Shown: positions 36,301-48,300 of the stretch, in pieces
How positions within the stretch are numbered: the first letter of the stretch is position 1
How the letters are laid out: each line of letters opens with the position of its first letter
Assembly: GCA_907165275.2 (NCBI GenBank)
Contig: OU015662.1
Location: 69,501 to 133,500, forward strand
DNA length: 64,000 nucleotides
Direction of reading: 5' to 3'
Origin: Zygaena filipendulae
Taxonomy: Eukaryota > Arthropoda > Insecta > Lepidoptera > Zygaenidae
Position numbers and translations under genes: made by a program
The notes under the pieces: generated by a model
What the model was told of the DNA's origin: nothing
Seen by the model: the letters and a program-made list of their open reading frames with translations, nothing else
The model's database searches: none

Positions 36301-39300
36301 GCTTCGTACCATCGGCTTGTCGCAGGACAGGGGCGGAGGTGAGTTTCACCCTCAGTTGCTCGAACGCCTCTTGCTGGGCCTTGTCCCAGTGCCAGGTGCT
36401 TGTCTTCTTTAACAAGTCCGTGAGCGGCTTCGCAGCGGCGGCGAAATTAGGAATGAAGCGCCGGAACCAGCTTGCGGCTTGAATGAAGCTCTTCAGCTGC
36501 TTGAGATTTTGCGGCGGGGGCATGGCCGCAATGGCGGTGCTTTTCTCGTTATCCACCGATAATCCACCCGGAACTATCACATGTCCCAAGAACTTTATGG
36601 AGTCTCTCGCGAAGGAGCTTTTCTGGCGATGGACGCGTAGCTTGAACATCCTTAGGCGAAGGAAAACAGCCTCCAGGTCTTCCAGGTGCTTCGTGAAGGT
36701 GTCTGAAAGTAGACACAAATCATCGAGATATGCCCATATGTGCATGCCCTTAAGGTTCGATTTGAAACGGTCCATCAACCTTTGAAAGGTAGCGCCTGAG
36801 TTCCTTAACCCCATCGGCATTCGTTTGAACCTGTAGGTTCCTAATGGTGTTATGAAGGCAGTCTTATCTTTATCTTCGGGTCGGACTAAAGCTTGAAAAT
36901 ATCCAGAGCGAAGGTCGAGGGTAGACATGTAGTTGCTCGCCTTCGCTTCATGTAAAATATCCTCCATTCGAGGCAGGGGGTAGCGGTCTGGTTCGGTGAC
37001 GGCGTTGAGCTTCCTATAATCCACACACAGACGTACCCCTCCATCCTTCTTTTGCACCAAGACTACATTAGCAGCCCAAGGCGATTCACATTCCTCAATG
37101 ATATCTGCATCGAGTAGCTTTTGCAGCTCTTTAGTTAAAATTTCCTTCTTACCTGCCGACATCCTGTACGGCGGGGACGCTATAGGTTGCTGATTGTCCT
37201 TGACCTTAATGCAGTGCATGGCGTACTCGGTGGGCGGGCCCTCGGTAGCGAACACGTCGGCGTGCTTCAACAGCATCTGGTTCAGCTGGTCCCTCTGGTC
37301 GCAGGTAAGCTTGGTACCTTCATCTTCTCTGAGGGAGATAGGTTGATTATTATTAATAGTAAGGAGCTCTTCGTCCTGAGAGGGCAGGTGGTATGTAATG
37401 AAATCATATTTGGTATTCGGCATGTCACTAAAGTACCAGACTTCCTGTGGTGCATCAATAACTATACCAGCCTGGGCGATGAAATCCAGACCGAGTAGTG
37501 TTCTAGCGTTGGTAGCATCAGGCAATACCATAAAAGTAGCAGGTAGGTTGCGGCCTTGTATGCAGAGCTCGGTTGAACAAGTGAGGACTTTACTAACTCT
37601 GTTTGTTCCATCGGCAAGTCCGAGGCAGCGTTGTGACTCGGTGAACTGAATACCAGCATTCCGCAGGATGTCATACAGGGCAGGGCCAGCGATAGAGTGC
37701 GTCGCTCCAGTGTCGAACACGGCGACTCCTGTGCGGCCGGCGGTGCGCACGTATACTACAGGGCGCGCCGGAGCAGAAACAGGGTGATTATCTTCTCCGG
37801 AGACGCTGTGGAAGTCCACACGATTATTAGTTTTGTCGTCCACTCTGTTGGCGCTTTTACATACATCACATTTTGATCTCACAACCCCTAGCTGGCCGCA
37901 TCCGTAACAACGCAAACTATTTTTACTACTGTTCGACTCATCTTTCGTCGCGTTTTCGGATTTAATTGGTTTGTCTAGTAACTTACGGCAGTCCGTTACC
38001 GTATGACCGAAATTATGACAGTACGAGCATCTCGGGCGTACCGGTTTAAACACGGTTCTAGACGTTCTATCAATTTTATCGACCGCGGATGTCACGGAAT
38101 TTTTATCTTTACTTTTACTAACTTGAACAGTTTTGGTACTTACTTTGAATTCTTCTATACTTTCCTCGACCTCTCGGGCCCTACGCAACAACATCTCAAT
38201 ACTCACGCACTCGTCACGTTGGAGACGTTTGCGAACACGTTTATGTAAAAGTCCGTAACACATATCCACTTGTACGCGCTCGTCCAGAACGTAGGGTAGG
38301 TGGGATAGCTCGGCGCGCACGCGCGCGATGAACACGTCGGCGCGTTCGTCCTCCTGTTGCTCGGCGGCGAAGACATCTCTGTAGATCCTGTAGGCGGCCC
38401 GCGGCGCGCCGAACATGGCACGCAGGCGCTCGATCGCGTCCGCCCACGACGCCGTCGTAGATTTCACACCTTGCCACCACACGGCTGCCTCGTCGGTAAG
38501 GAGCATGGGCAGGCCGCGTAGGGCATGCTCGTCCGTGACGTTCGCGCAGTCCTTGTATGTTTCTACTGCGTCGATGAAAGCTTCCACTGCGCTGGGGTCG
38601 CGGGGCTGCTTGCCCGCGAAACGCGCCGAACATTTCGCAAATGTTTCATGACGCGGCACCGTCGCCGGTGAAAACCCAGGTGGATTAGCCGCTGCTGCGC
38701 GCGTGATCCCGTGGATCAGCGCGTGAAGTTGTTCCTCGGTGATGCACAGCGGAGCCGAGGTCGAGCCTTCGTCTTCCTGGCCTCGTTTCCTTCGTTCCGC
38801 CATCGGTGAAACACGGTCTTGTGGTACGTTTTTTCGCGTATATTATGTTTCGGGTAGGTATGTTCACTGGCCACTCGGTAGCGCGGCGAACGTTCCGGAA
38901 CGTTGTAGGTACCTACGCGCGGTTAAAATGTCCACTTTTATAACACGTGCCCCACGTTGGGTTCGCCACTATAAGCAATAAAACTTACAGAATACACTTT
39001 GTGCAATCACTGTAATTATCGTAAAGTACAATAATTGGAAATTAATACTAGCGACACAGCGTTTACAATGATAATTAGTATAAACGAAAAAACATAGATG
39101 CGCGCGATACGGGAGTGCGGCGAGTAGTCGATGTTGAACGCATGGCCCGAGGCTGCCGCTAGAGCGCGCCGGCGAGCGCGGCGCGCCGGCTAGATGTGCA
39201 TAGACTATGTCTGCGTCCTAGAGGGGGCGTACCGTTACATGCCTTATTATTCCGATATCTAGTACAGGATAATACTCATATTATCAATTATTATCTGTTC

Positions 39301-42300
39301 CTGTAATATGAGCTCTTAAAGCAGATCCTAAACTGAATTGCTTTAAAACCACCACCTTTAAGCAGAGCTGCTACCTAAAGGTGGTTATCGTACGATAAAG
39401 CAGAGTTGTGCTTTTAGAGCTTATAGTAAGCCTGCAGGTCTCATTATTATCATCAGCCATTAGCGTTCATAATACGTATGTGGTGATCACAGAACAGGGC
39501 GGTTGTGATCAGTGTAGTTGTGGTGGCTTATGGTGGTGCAGGTGAAGCGCAACATCTCCCAGATCCGCGGCAACACGACGCACAGCATCTGGCGCATGAC
39601 GCAGGCGGCGCTGCTGCTCAACGAGTCCAACTGGACCTCCGAGGCGGTGCACATGCTCAAGGTACGGGCGGAGGCGGGGGCGGGGGCGGGCGCGACACGT
39701 TAATCGCACAAGAAGTGCTTCCTTAATCGAGAAGCTCTTATCTGATGCTCGATGTGGGGCGATCTTGTGTGGACGTACACAAGATATTATGGCATAAGCT
39801 AGGAGTATTTTCATTTAAACCTGTTGAGTAGCCTTTGCGTTATTTGGATAAGCAGACAGAAATAAAAAAAATGTCATAATAATAAGTAGTTCTACTCTTT
39901 TGCATATATTTCAATACTAGCTGTTCTCCAAGGTTATGCCCCCGTTACTTTCATAGATTCCGGGATAAAACCCCATGTCATATGAATTTAAATAGAATTT
40001 TCAGAACGTACAACGCCTTACACAACAAGACCGCTGTTCGATAGCTCAAGGATGATAGTTGAATGTCAACGGTTATTAACTTTTAAAGAAAACTGCGTTA
40101 GGTGTTACTACTTGGGTGATTTATTTGCAACTGACTATGTATTTGATTATTTGAACGACTCATCTAAGCATGTTCTAGCTACATACCTAGCCGTTGTGTA
40201 CATAATAAGCATTAACCTATCGTTTAACGAGAGAGATTTATACCTACCTACTACAAATGCTTTACGTGATCACAACATGCCGCCCACCAAAAAACGGCAG
40301 TTTTTTACTAATGTAAACAATAAACAAATGAGTTTAGCCTAATGAAGGACATAATTGATTATCTACTTAATATAAATTACATTCAAATTTCAATTTGGTG
40401 TGCATGCAATAACTAAGATATTATGATGAGTTACAATAAATTGTCTATAAATTACACTTAAATCAATCATAATTAATAGGAAGCTCACATAATTTGCTCA
40501 CTGATCGTTTAACAATTTTTCCACGACATCGCACACTGTAAACCCTACACATACCATCTTGACCAGGATGTTTCTCAACTACAAGACCTAAAGCCCATTT
40601 CCCTGGTGGAAGATTTTCATCCTTTAACACAACAACATCACCAATTTGGAACTCTTTACCCCGGGTTTGCCATTTGGGTCGTTCTTGTAGTCTTGACAAG
40701 TATTCGGTTTGCCAACGATACCAGAAATTTTGTACAAGTCTCTGAGTGTGTTGCCATCGTGATAGTCTATTCAGATTAACATCTCGAAGATCAGGTTCTG
40801 GTACATTGATGGGAGCTTCACCTATAAGGAAGTGTCCCGGTGTTAAGATGTCTAGATTATCTAAATCTGATGTATCGATGGGACACAGAGGTCGTGAGTT
40901 TAAGCAAGCTTCTATTTCACATAATGTTGTGGTCATTTCTTCAAAGGTAAGATTAGTGTTCAATATTCTCTTTAAATGAAATTTAATTGATTTGACTCCC
41001 GCTTCCCATAGACCGCCGAAATTAGGACTATAGGGCGGGTTAAAATGCCACTGCGTGCCATCTTCTGCCAATATATCAACCAGGTGTCCTGGTATTTCTA
41101 ATTTAGCTCTTTGCCATAAATCGAATAACTCCTTGTTTGCTGCTATAAAATTTGTGCCTTGGTCGCTCCAAATGTTTCTACATTTGCCTCTTCTCGCGAC
41201 AAATCTTTTGAAGGCTCCAAGAAATGATTCTGAAGTAAGATCTCCAACAAGCTCTAAATGGATTGCCTTTGTAGCCATACAAATGAAAATTGATATGTAT
41301 GCCTTAAAACATCTTGCACCTCGTGAACGTGACATGAGAATTTGAAGTGGCCCGGCGTAATCTACTCCAGAGTTCAAAAATGGTCTAGCTGGAGTTACTC
41401 TGACCTTCGGGAGGTCACCCATAAGTTGCTCTCTATTGTTAGCTCTTTGTCTTGCGCAAATTAAACAACGATGGATGTAGCATCTTAAAAGAGGCTTGAT
41501 TCTTATGATCCAATATCGTGATCTCAAGTAACTCATCATTAATTGTAATCCACCGTGGAGAGTTTTTTTGTGTGCATCTGCAATCAAGAGCGCTACTAGA
41601 GGGTTGTCATGACCAAGAATAATTGGGTGTTTAGCCTCATCTGAAATGTTAGCATGTCGCAAACGACCGCCCACCCTGAGTATGCCCTCTTTATCAATTA
41701 TTGGGTTCAGCGATTTCAAATTACTCTTGTTTTTTATTTCCTTTTTTTTCGTTAATTTATCAATTTCATCAGAAAACTCTCCCATTTGTGTAATTTTTAT
41801 ACATATTTTTAATGCCCTTTCTAATTCTTCTGTTGTTATGAGCTCAGTATTTGTTTCAGGTCTTCGTTTATTGTTTAGAAATCTTCTAGCATATACTATA
41901 ACTCGCTGTAGCTCATTGATTGAATTGAAGTTTTCAAATTTTATTGTATTTTTGTTAATGTCCGTTGCATTGTCTTCTATTATGTTCAAATTAGCGTTTA
42001 TCTTTTTTCTTTTTTCTAAATCCGTACGTCCTTTAGGTCTATTAAATGGTATTTTTTCAGTTCGCAGCCATTCAGGGCCGTGCCACCAGATTTCACTTTG
42101 GACTAATTGCGCTAATGTCAATCCTCGACTTGCTACATCTGCTGGATTGTGCTTGGACAACACGTGATACCATTTGTCATTGCCAACATTATCTAGTATC
42201 TCAACCACTCGGTTGCTCACAAAGACGTTCCATCTTCCAGGATCTCCGAATAACCAGGATAACACCACTTCTGAATCTGTCCATAAATGTGTTTTGCTTA

Positions 42301-45300
42301 ATGGTATTCTCATGGCTTCAGAAACTTGCTTTACCAGCCGAGATAGGAGCACTGCTCCACATAATTCGAGTCGCGGGAGTGACACTGGCTTCACCGGTGC
42401 AACTCGTGTTTTGGCTGCTATGATGCTTGTCTTAATTTCATCTTCTTCGGTTTGAACTCTAATGTAAGCGACAGCTGCATACCCCTTTGTTGATGCATCG
42501 CAGAAACCATGTATTGTGATATTGTCAGAGTTTACCTTGGTGGTATTCAACCAACGATTTAATTTTACTGTACCAAGTGCTTCAAATTGGTTTCTGATTT
42601 CGATCCAACTCTCTTTAATAACTGGTTTCACCTCGTCATCCCAACCAATGTCCTTTACCCATAACTTTTGCATTAGACACTTCGCGGGTAAAATAGCTGG
42701 CGATATCCATCCTAGTGGATCAAACAGCTTCTGTATTTCTCCAAGCATGATTCTTTTTGTCAAAACTTCAGGTGTGGGAGGAATTTGTAATTGATATTGG
42801 AATACATCTTCGCCCACATTCCAAGCTAAGCCTAGTGCTCGTGTAGTACCATCCACTCTTATATCAATATTCACATTTGCACTTCTTTGTGATGGTTGTA
42901 TGTGTTGCAAAAACTCTGCACTATTGGAACACCATTTTTGTAAAGAGAACCCACCCCTTTCTAAGATCTTCGTTATGTTTATAGCTGTAGTTACAGCATC
43001 CGTAACTGTATCTTCTCCAGACATGAGATCGTCCACAAAGAAATCTTCCTTTATTGTCTGCGCTGCAAGAGGATATTCTTTTCCTTCATCTTCAGCAACC
43101 TGTTGAATTGTTCTGACAGCAAGGTAAGGTGCTGACGCTGTGCCGAAAGTTACTCGTAAGAGACGGTAATCTTGTATGTCTTCAGAATTGTTTGTACGCC
43201 AAATAATTCGTTGATAATCTGCGTCTTCCTTATGCACTAAAATCTGCCTATACATCTTTTGTATATCGGCGACATAGCACACTCGTCTCATTCTCCAACG
43301 CATTATAAGATTTCTTAAATCTTCTTGTAATTGTGGGCCTATGAGCAATTCTTCATTGAGCGATACGTTGTTCGACCCTTTTGCTGAGGCATCAAAAACT
43401 ACTCTTAACTTCGTCGTCTCTTTGTCCTCTCTTATTACCGCATGGTGTGGTAGATACACGGCCGGTTTCTCTTTCTCTTCCCTTGGAACTTCTTCTATAT
43501 GCTTCATTTCTATGTACTCTTCTATTACTTTAACATAATCTTCTCTTAGTTTAGGTTGTCTTTCAAATTTTCTTTCTAATTGTAAAAATCTCTTCAAAGC
43601 TATTTCTCTTGTCTTGCCTTCTGTGGATAGTGGTGGTTCCTTTTTTAAGGGTAATTTTACTATATATCTCCCACTATCTGTTCTTGATGTTGTATTTTTG
43701 TAAATCTCTTCACATAGCTTCTCTTCTGCTGTGTGTTTTCGTTTATTCGTTATCTCTAACTCCCACATGTTTCTTAACGTCTCATCATTTACATCTAAGT
43801 GATGATGTAATACTGTAAACTCTTCTGATGTGGTGTCTTCTTCAATATTCCCAAAGATAATCCAACCAAGGCTGGTATTTTGAATGCATGGTGTGCCTGG
43901 TGGACCTCTGATGACCTCACTCTTCAAAATCTGCGCGCATACCTCGACTCCTAATAAGAGATCTATTCGTTCTGACTGGTTAAAACTCGGATCTGCCAGA
44001 AAAAGACCTTGTATATGTGGCCAGTTGCACGACAATAATGTTTTTGAGGGTAGTTGGGTGGTCAATCGCGTGGACATGACATATGCTTTCACTTTGAGGT
44101 TGAAATTAGCATCACATCTTGAAAGAACCTCTATTTGTACCACGTGATTGACTGTAGTCTTCGTTGAACCGACCCCAGTGATTGTTCCTTTGATTGGTGA
44201 CCTTTTAACCTTTAATAATTGAGTTGCTCTCTCACTAATGAATGTAGCCTGAGACCCCTGATCAACTAATGCTCGCAATATTGTGATTTGACCTAACTCA
44301 TTCTTAACCGGCACTAATGCAGTGGCTAATAGTGCTGTTGATTTCTTGGATACAAAATGCGATGATATTGCTAATGTTTCATTTTCATCTTGTGAGACGC
44401 CCTGGTTTTCTTCTACATTTGTGTGTAATGAAATCTCTGTTGATTGACTCTTCTCTTGACCAGATGATTCCTTTCTTCTTTGGTGTAAAAGTGAATGATG
44501 GCGTCTTCCACAGATTCTACATGACATTTTTTGTTTACAAAAATGTACGGGGTGTCCCGGTAACAAGCAGTTGAAACACAGTCGCTCCTTCTTCACGTAT
44601 TCACTGCGTTCCTCTGGGCTTTGTTTACAGAACTTCTTGCAGTGACTCAGTGCATGATTTTCATTGCAGCAGATACAACTTCTCTCTGGCATGGCTATGT
44701 GAAATACCTTCTCTCTTGTAGGTTTAAAAATTGGCAGAGACGTTAACTCCAAGGTTTGAATTTTCTTCTCAACAAATTCCAAAAGATCAGTTAACTTAGG
44801 CAATTCTCCGACGTAATCTTTACTTACATGGTCTTCCCATTGTTTATGAGTCTCTGAGTCCAATTTCTGCATCGAGAGAAATATGATTAATGGATCCCAA
44901 GAGTCTGTAGATATATCCAAATTATTTAGCCCAATTAAACATTCTCGCGTTGTGTCCACAAAATTTTTTAAAATGTTCGGAGATTGTGTAACTAATTTCT
45001 TTTGAGAGAACAGTCGTTTTAGTATAGCATTGACTACTAGTCTCTTGTGACTGTATCTAGACTTCAGAGCGTCCCAAGCAGGCTGGTAATTAGCTTCAGT
45101 CACTTGAAAGTGTTTGATAGCAGCGCTGGCTTCTCCAATTAAACATGATTTCAAGTAATGTAATCGTTGAACGTCACTTAACATTTTGTTATTATGTATT
45201 AGCGAGAGAAACGTATCTTCAAACGTTTGCCATTCTTCGTATGAGCCTGAATACTTAGGTAACTGGATTTTCGGTAAAGATATAGCTGTGCCTGACCCGT

Positions 45301-48300
45301 TAGGTGTAATATTAGAGGTATTTATGGTTTTATGCTCTTCGGGTCGTATGATCATGTCTTCTAGGTTCGTTCTCAACGTTAAAAACTCGTCTTCGCATTT
45401 ATCATAATGCTCTTGTATGAAATACGGCAATTCCATTCGTTGTTCTCGCGATGTGATTGATAATAACGTGTTGTGAAGTTGTTTAAATGTCGCCCAGTAC
45501 TCGTCGACGGCAGTAATACGCGTCCTTATATATCCAGTTGTGATTTTCGCCTTTGGACATTTTTTAAAGTTTATATGCGCTTTTTTAATTAAATTAAAGG
45601 TATCTTCTAATTGCACTGAAATTGCTTCTATCGTAGCCATTGGTATTTTTATCGAAATTGTAATATTTTAACACTTTAAGTTCAACCACAGTTCAACAAA
45701 GAATAATTCTCAGTATGTTTTTCATTTACGTAGCACTGTGTTCCACGCCAGTTTATAATTGCGTATTGTATTAAACACTGTGTCACTCACAAGCCCTATT
45801 GCAGTTCTGTGTTCTCACTTTGTCCGTTGTGTAGATCGGTGTTGGAATTTCCGGTTTACTCTCGACGATCCGATGAATAATTTCTCGCGCGATCCGGCTC
45901 GAAGGACCATATGTTCGATAGCTCAAGGATGATAGTTGAATGTCAACGGTTATTAACTTTTAAAGAAAACTGCGTTAGGTGTTACTACTTGGGTGATTTA
46001 TTTGCAACTGACTATGTATTTGATTATTTGAACGACTCATCTAAGCATGTTCTAGCTACATACCTAGCCGTTGTGTACATAATAAGCATTAACCTATCGT
46101 TTAACGAGAGAGATTTATACCTACCTACTACAAATGCTTTACGTGATCACAACAACCGCTATTATAAATGATCGCAACGGAGATCTCAGCCATTGTTCGG
46201 ACATGCCTCAGTATAATATAATTATAGATGTGTTCTCGAATCAAGTGCATAGTTTTAAACGGGCTCTATTGCACACTCTGTAAGTGTGCTCCTTGCGAAC
46301 CCTTCTTATTTAGTTTTGTATTTTTATTTTTATTTGGACCAAGCTTTCAATCATCATTTTTATTTTATCTTTTTTGTTTTTCTAAATTTTATGTTCAAAT
46401 AGTATAAATTTTATTTGGAAATCGCATGCAGTTTGCACCTGTCAGTATAGTGATACTTATCCTATTATTTGATGCTAATTTGTTTTTTTACTGTAAGTGT
46501 TAGTGTTTACTATGTTGGTGTAACTTTTAAATAAATAAATAAATAAATAAATGTCCCTATCTGTGCCCGTGACAACTTGTATGAAAAATTTCATGATGAT
46601 CTGTTGAGCCGTTAAGCCGTGAAAGTGTAACAAATAAACAAACTCATACGTATTATAACATATTTCGTGGTCACGCGCAAGGATTTCGAGAACGCGATCT
46701 TGCTGGAGATGAAAGTGCGCGGCTGGGATGGCAACGAGAGCACCGATCACATCCAGTGGACCTTCACCGGAGCGCTGTTCTACTCCATCATCGTCATCAC
46801 CACCATCGGTCAGTACCACATCCATTCACACCTAGTATTTTATCAGTCTAATACCTACCCACCCACCAGCAGGTTTGGTCCAAATCCATTGAGAAAATTC
46901 ATTCTCAAAATGTATAAAGCAATTAGCAAATCGTTCCCGCGGGGTTTCCTTAAGTGATATAGTAGAGGAAGGGACCGAAGGTTTCATTGAAGTCCGTTAA
47001 AATCTATCCCACTAATATATTATGTACAAGTAATATAAAAATGTAAATGTAATATTAATGTAATTTGATGTTTGTATTTTTGTAACTCAATCACGTAAAA
47101 ACAAACAATTTTGGACGAAATTTGGCACATACGAAGAATATGTTCACGCATTCGCACGCACGCATAGAAAACTTCCGTACTGTTTATCAGAAAGCCACCT
47201 CGGAAACCTTATTGAGGCTCATTTAGTTTAAAATGTTTAACTAGCCTACCTTTCGAGTAACTCTGCGTATTCCTCAATTAGAATATTAAATAATATAATG
47301 TTATTATAACTGTTGAGGAATAAATGGAGAAGGTATAGGTGTTTGACCCTGGCCGAAGTTACCGGTCGCAGTCGCCATGTTGAAGTTGTTGAAGTGATGA
47401 ATAGCTTCGAAAATAAACAATTTGACATGCGAGCTCAACATCTCTTTAGTCGTTCGCCAATATTTGGACGTATTCCATAATTTAGTTCTGGGATGTTGTG
47501 GTTCACGTCTCGGGAGTGCCGCCGGCCGCCGGCCGTAGCGTCCCTCGCAATCATACATCAAAGGCGGGGTTTGACATTTTCAGCTACGGCTACGGCAATA
47601 AAATGTATTTCATTTTGTTAAATCCCATACCCACAGTACATCATTGATTTAATCTCAAATAATTGCGGTCCCTTTGTACCGCTCTGTTATTTAACTCTTC
47701 GCTCGTGACTTATGCGTTTCTTGTGTATCCGTTCCCAATAAATACAGTCTCTGTAATGCGAATAAAGCTTACCCACTTTTTAAAAAATCATAGAAAAGAA
47801 TAGGTTGCTCGATACGATCAATGCGTTTATAGAAACTTCCTCTAGCTCACTTTAAAATTAAATAAAGAACTACAGCTGGAATAGTAGTTTCCAAAGAGTC
47901 ATTAAATGAAATTTTTGATATTAAACCCCTAAGGGGCAAAAAAGAAGGATATTAAAAGGCAAAAAGTGCAATTTAAAACACAATCTCGCACCGTGGTTAA
48001 AAAAATTATACATTTATTGTAGCTAACACTCAAATTCTGACGGGCATAACGGTGGAACTACACGTTTGTGTCGTCGCTGTCGGCGCCTTCGACGTGTCTG
48101 GCGCCCTCTCGCGGGTTGAAGTGGCGATTTTGTATAGGTATAATGTAAGCATAATGCAAGAAATACACGAATGCATAATTAAAAAGATTTTATCATTTAT
48201 TTTGTAGTTATGTCTTTAGCTTAGATTAAGACGAAAATAGGATCAATCCTTATAAAAAAACTGTTTCAATTAATTACTACTTTTTAAATATTAACCGTCG

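Larger units (their letters stand above)
34246..39239 (-). mobile_element. Complete, very young Ty3/gypsy LTR retrotransposon
   Basis: Two 270-base LTRs flank one intact gag-pol frame of 1413 codons; the element is 4994 bases long. The primer-binding site follows the 5' LTR almost directly (TGGCGAACCCAACG on the minus strand, near 38968). A polypurine tract lies at the other LTR. The LTRs differ at one position of 270 and TGCC target duplications are intact, so insertion was recent. It lies antisense in intron 2 of the potassium channel gene. Confidence 0.93.
40035..46154 (-). mobile_element. Complete, very young BEL/Pao LTR retrotransposon
   Basis: Two 243-base LTRs with no difference found enclose one 1725-codon polyprotein frame; the element is 6120 bases long. 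The primer-binding site TGGTCCTTCGAGCCGGATC lies two bases inside the 5' LTR on the minus strand. Target duplication ACCGC is exact. Identical LTRs and an intact frame point to a very recent insertion. It lies antisense in intron 3 of the potassium channel gene, one intron beyond the Ty3 element. Confidence 0.95.

Noticed and set aside
34470..38981. Several plus-strand ORFs of 60-116 codons
   Set aside because: They are antisense to the Ty3 polyprotein and have no family features.
40052..40342. 96-codon ORF repeated at 45911-46171
   Set aside because: It lies in the BEL LTR, in the sense opposite to the element, and occurs twice only because the LTR is duplicated.
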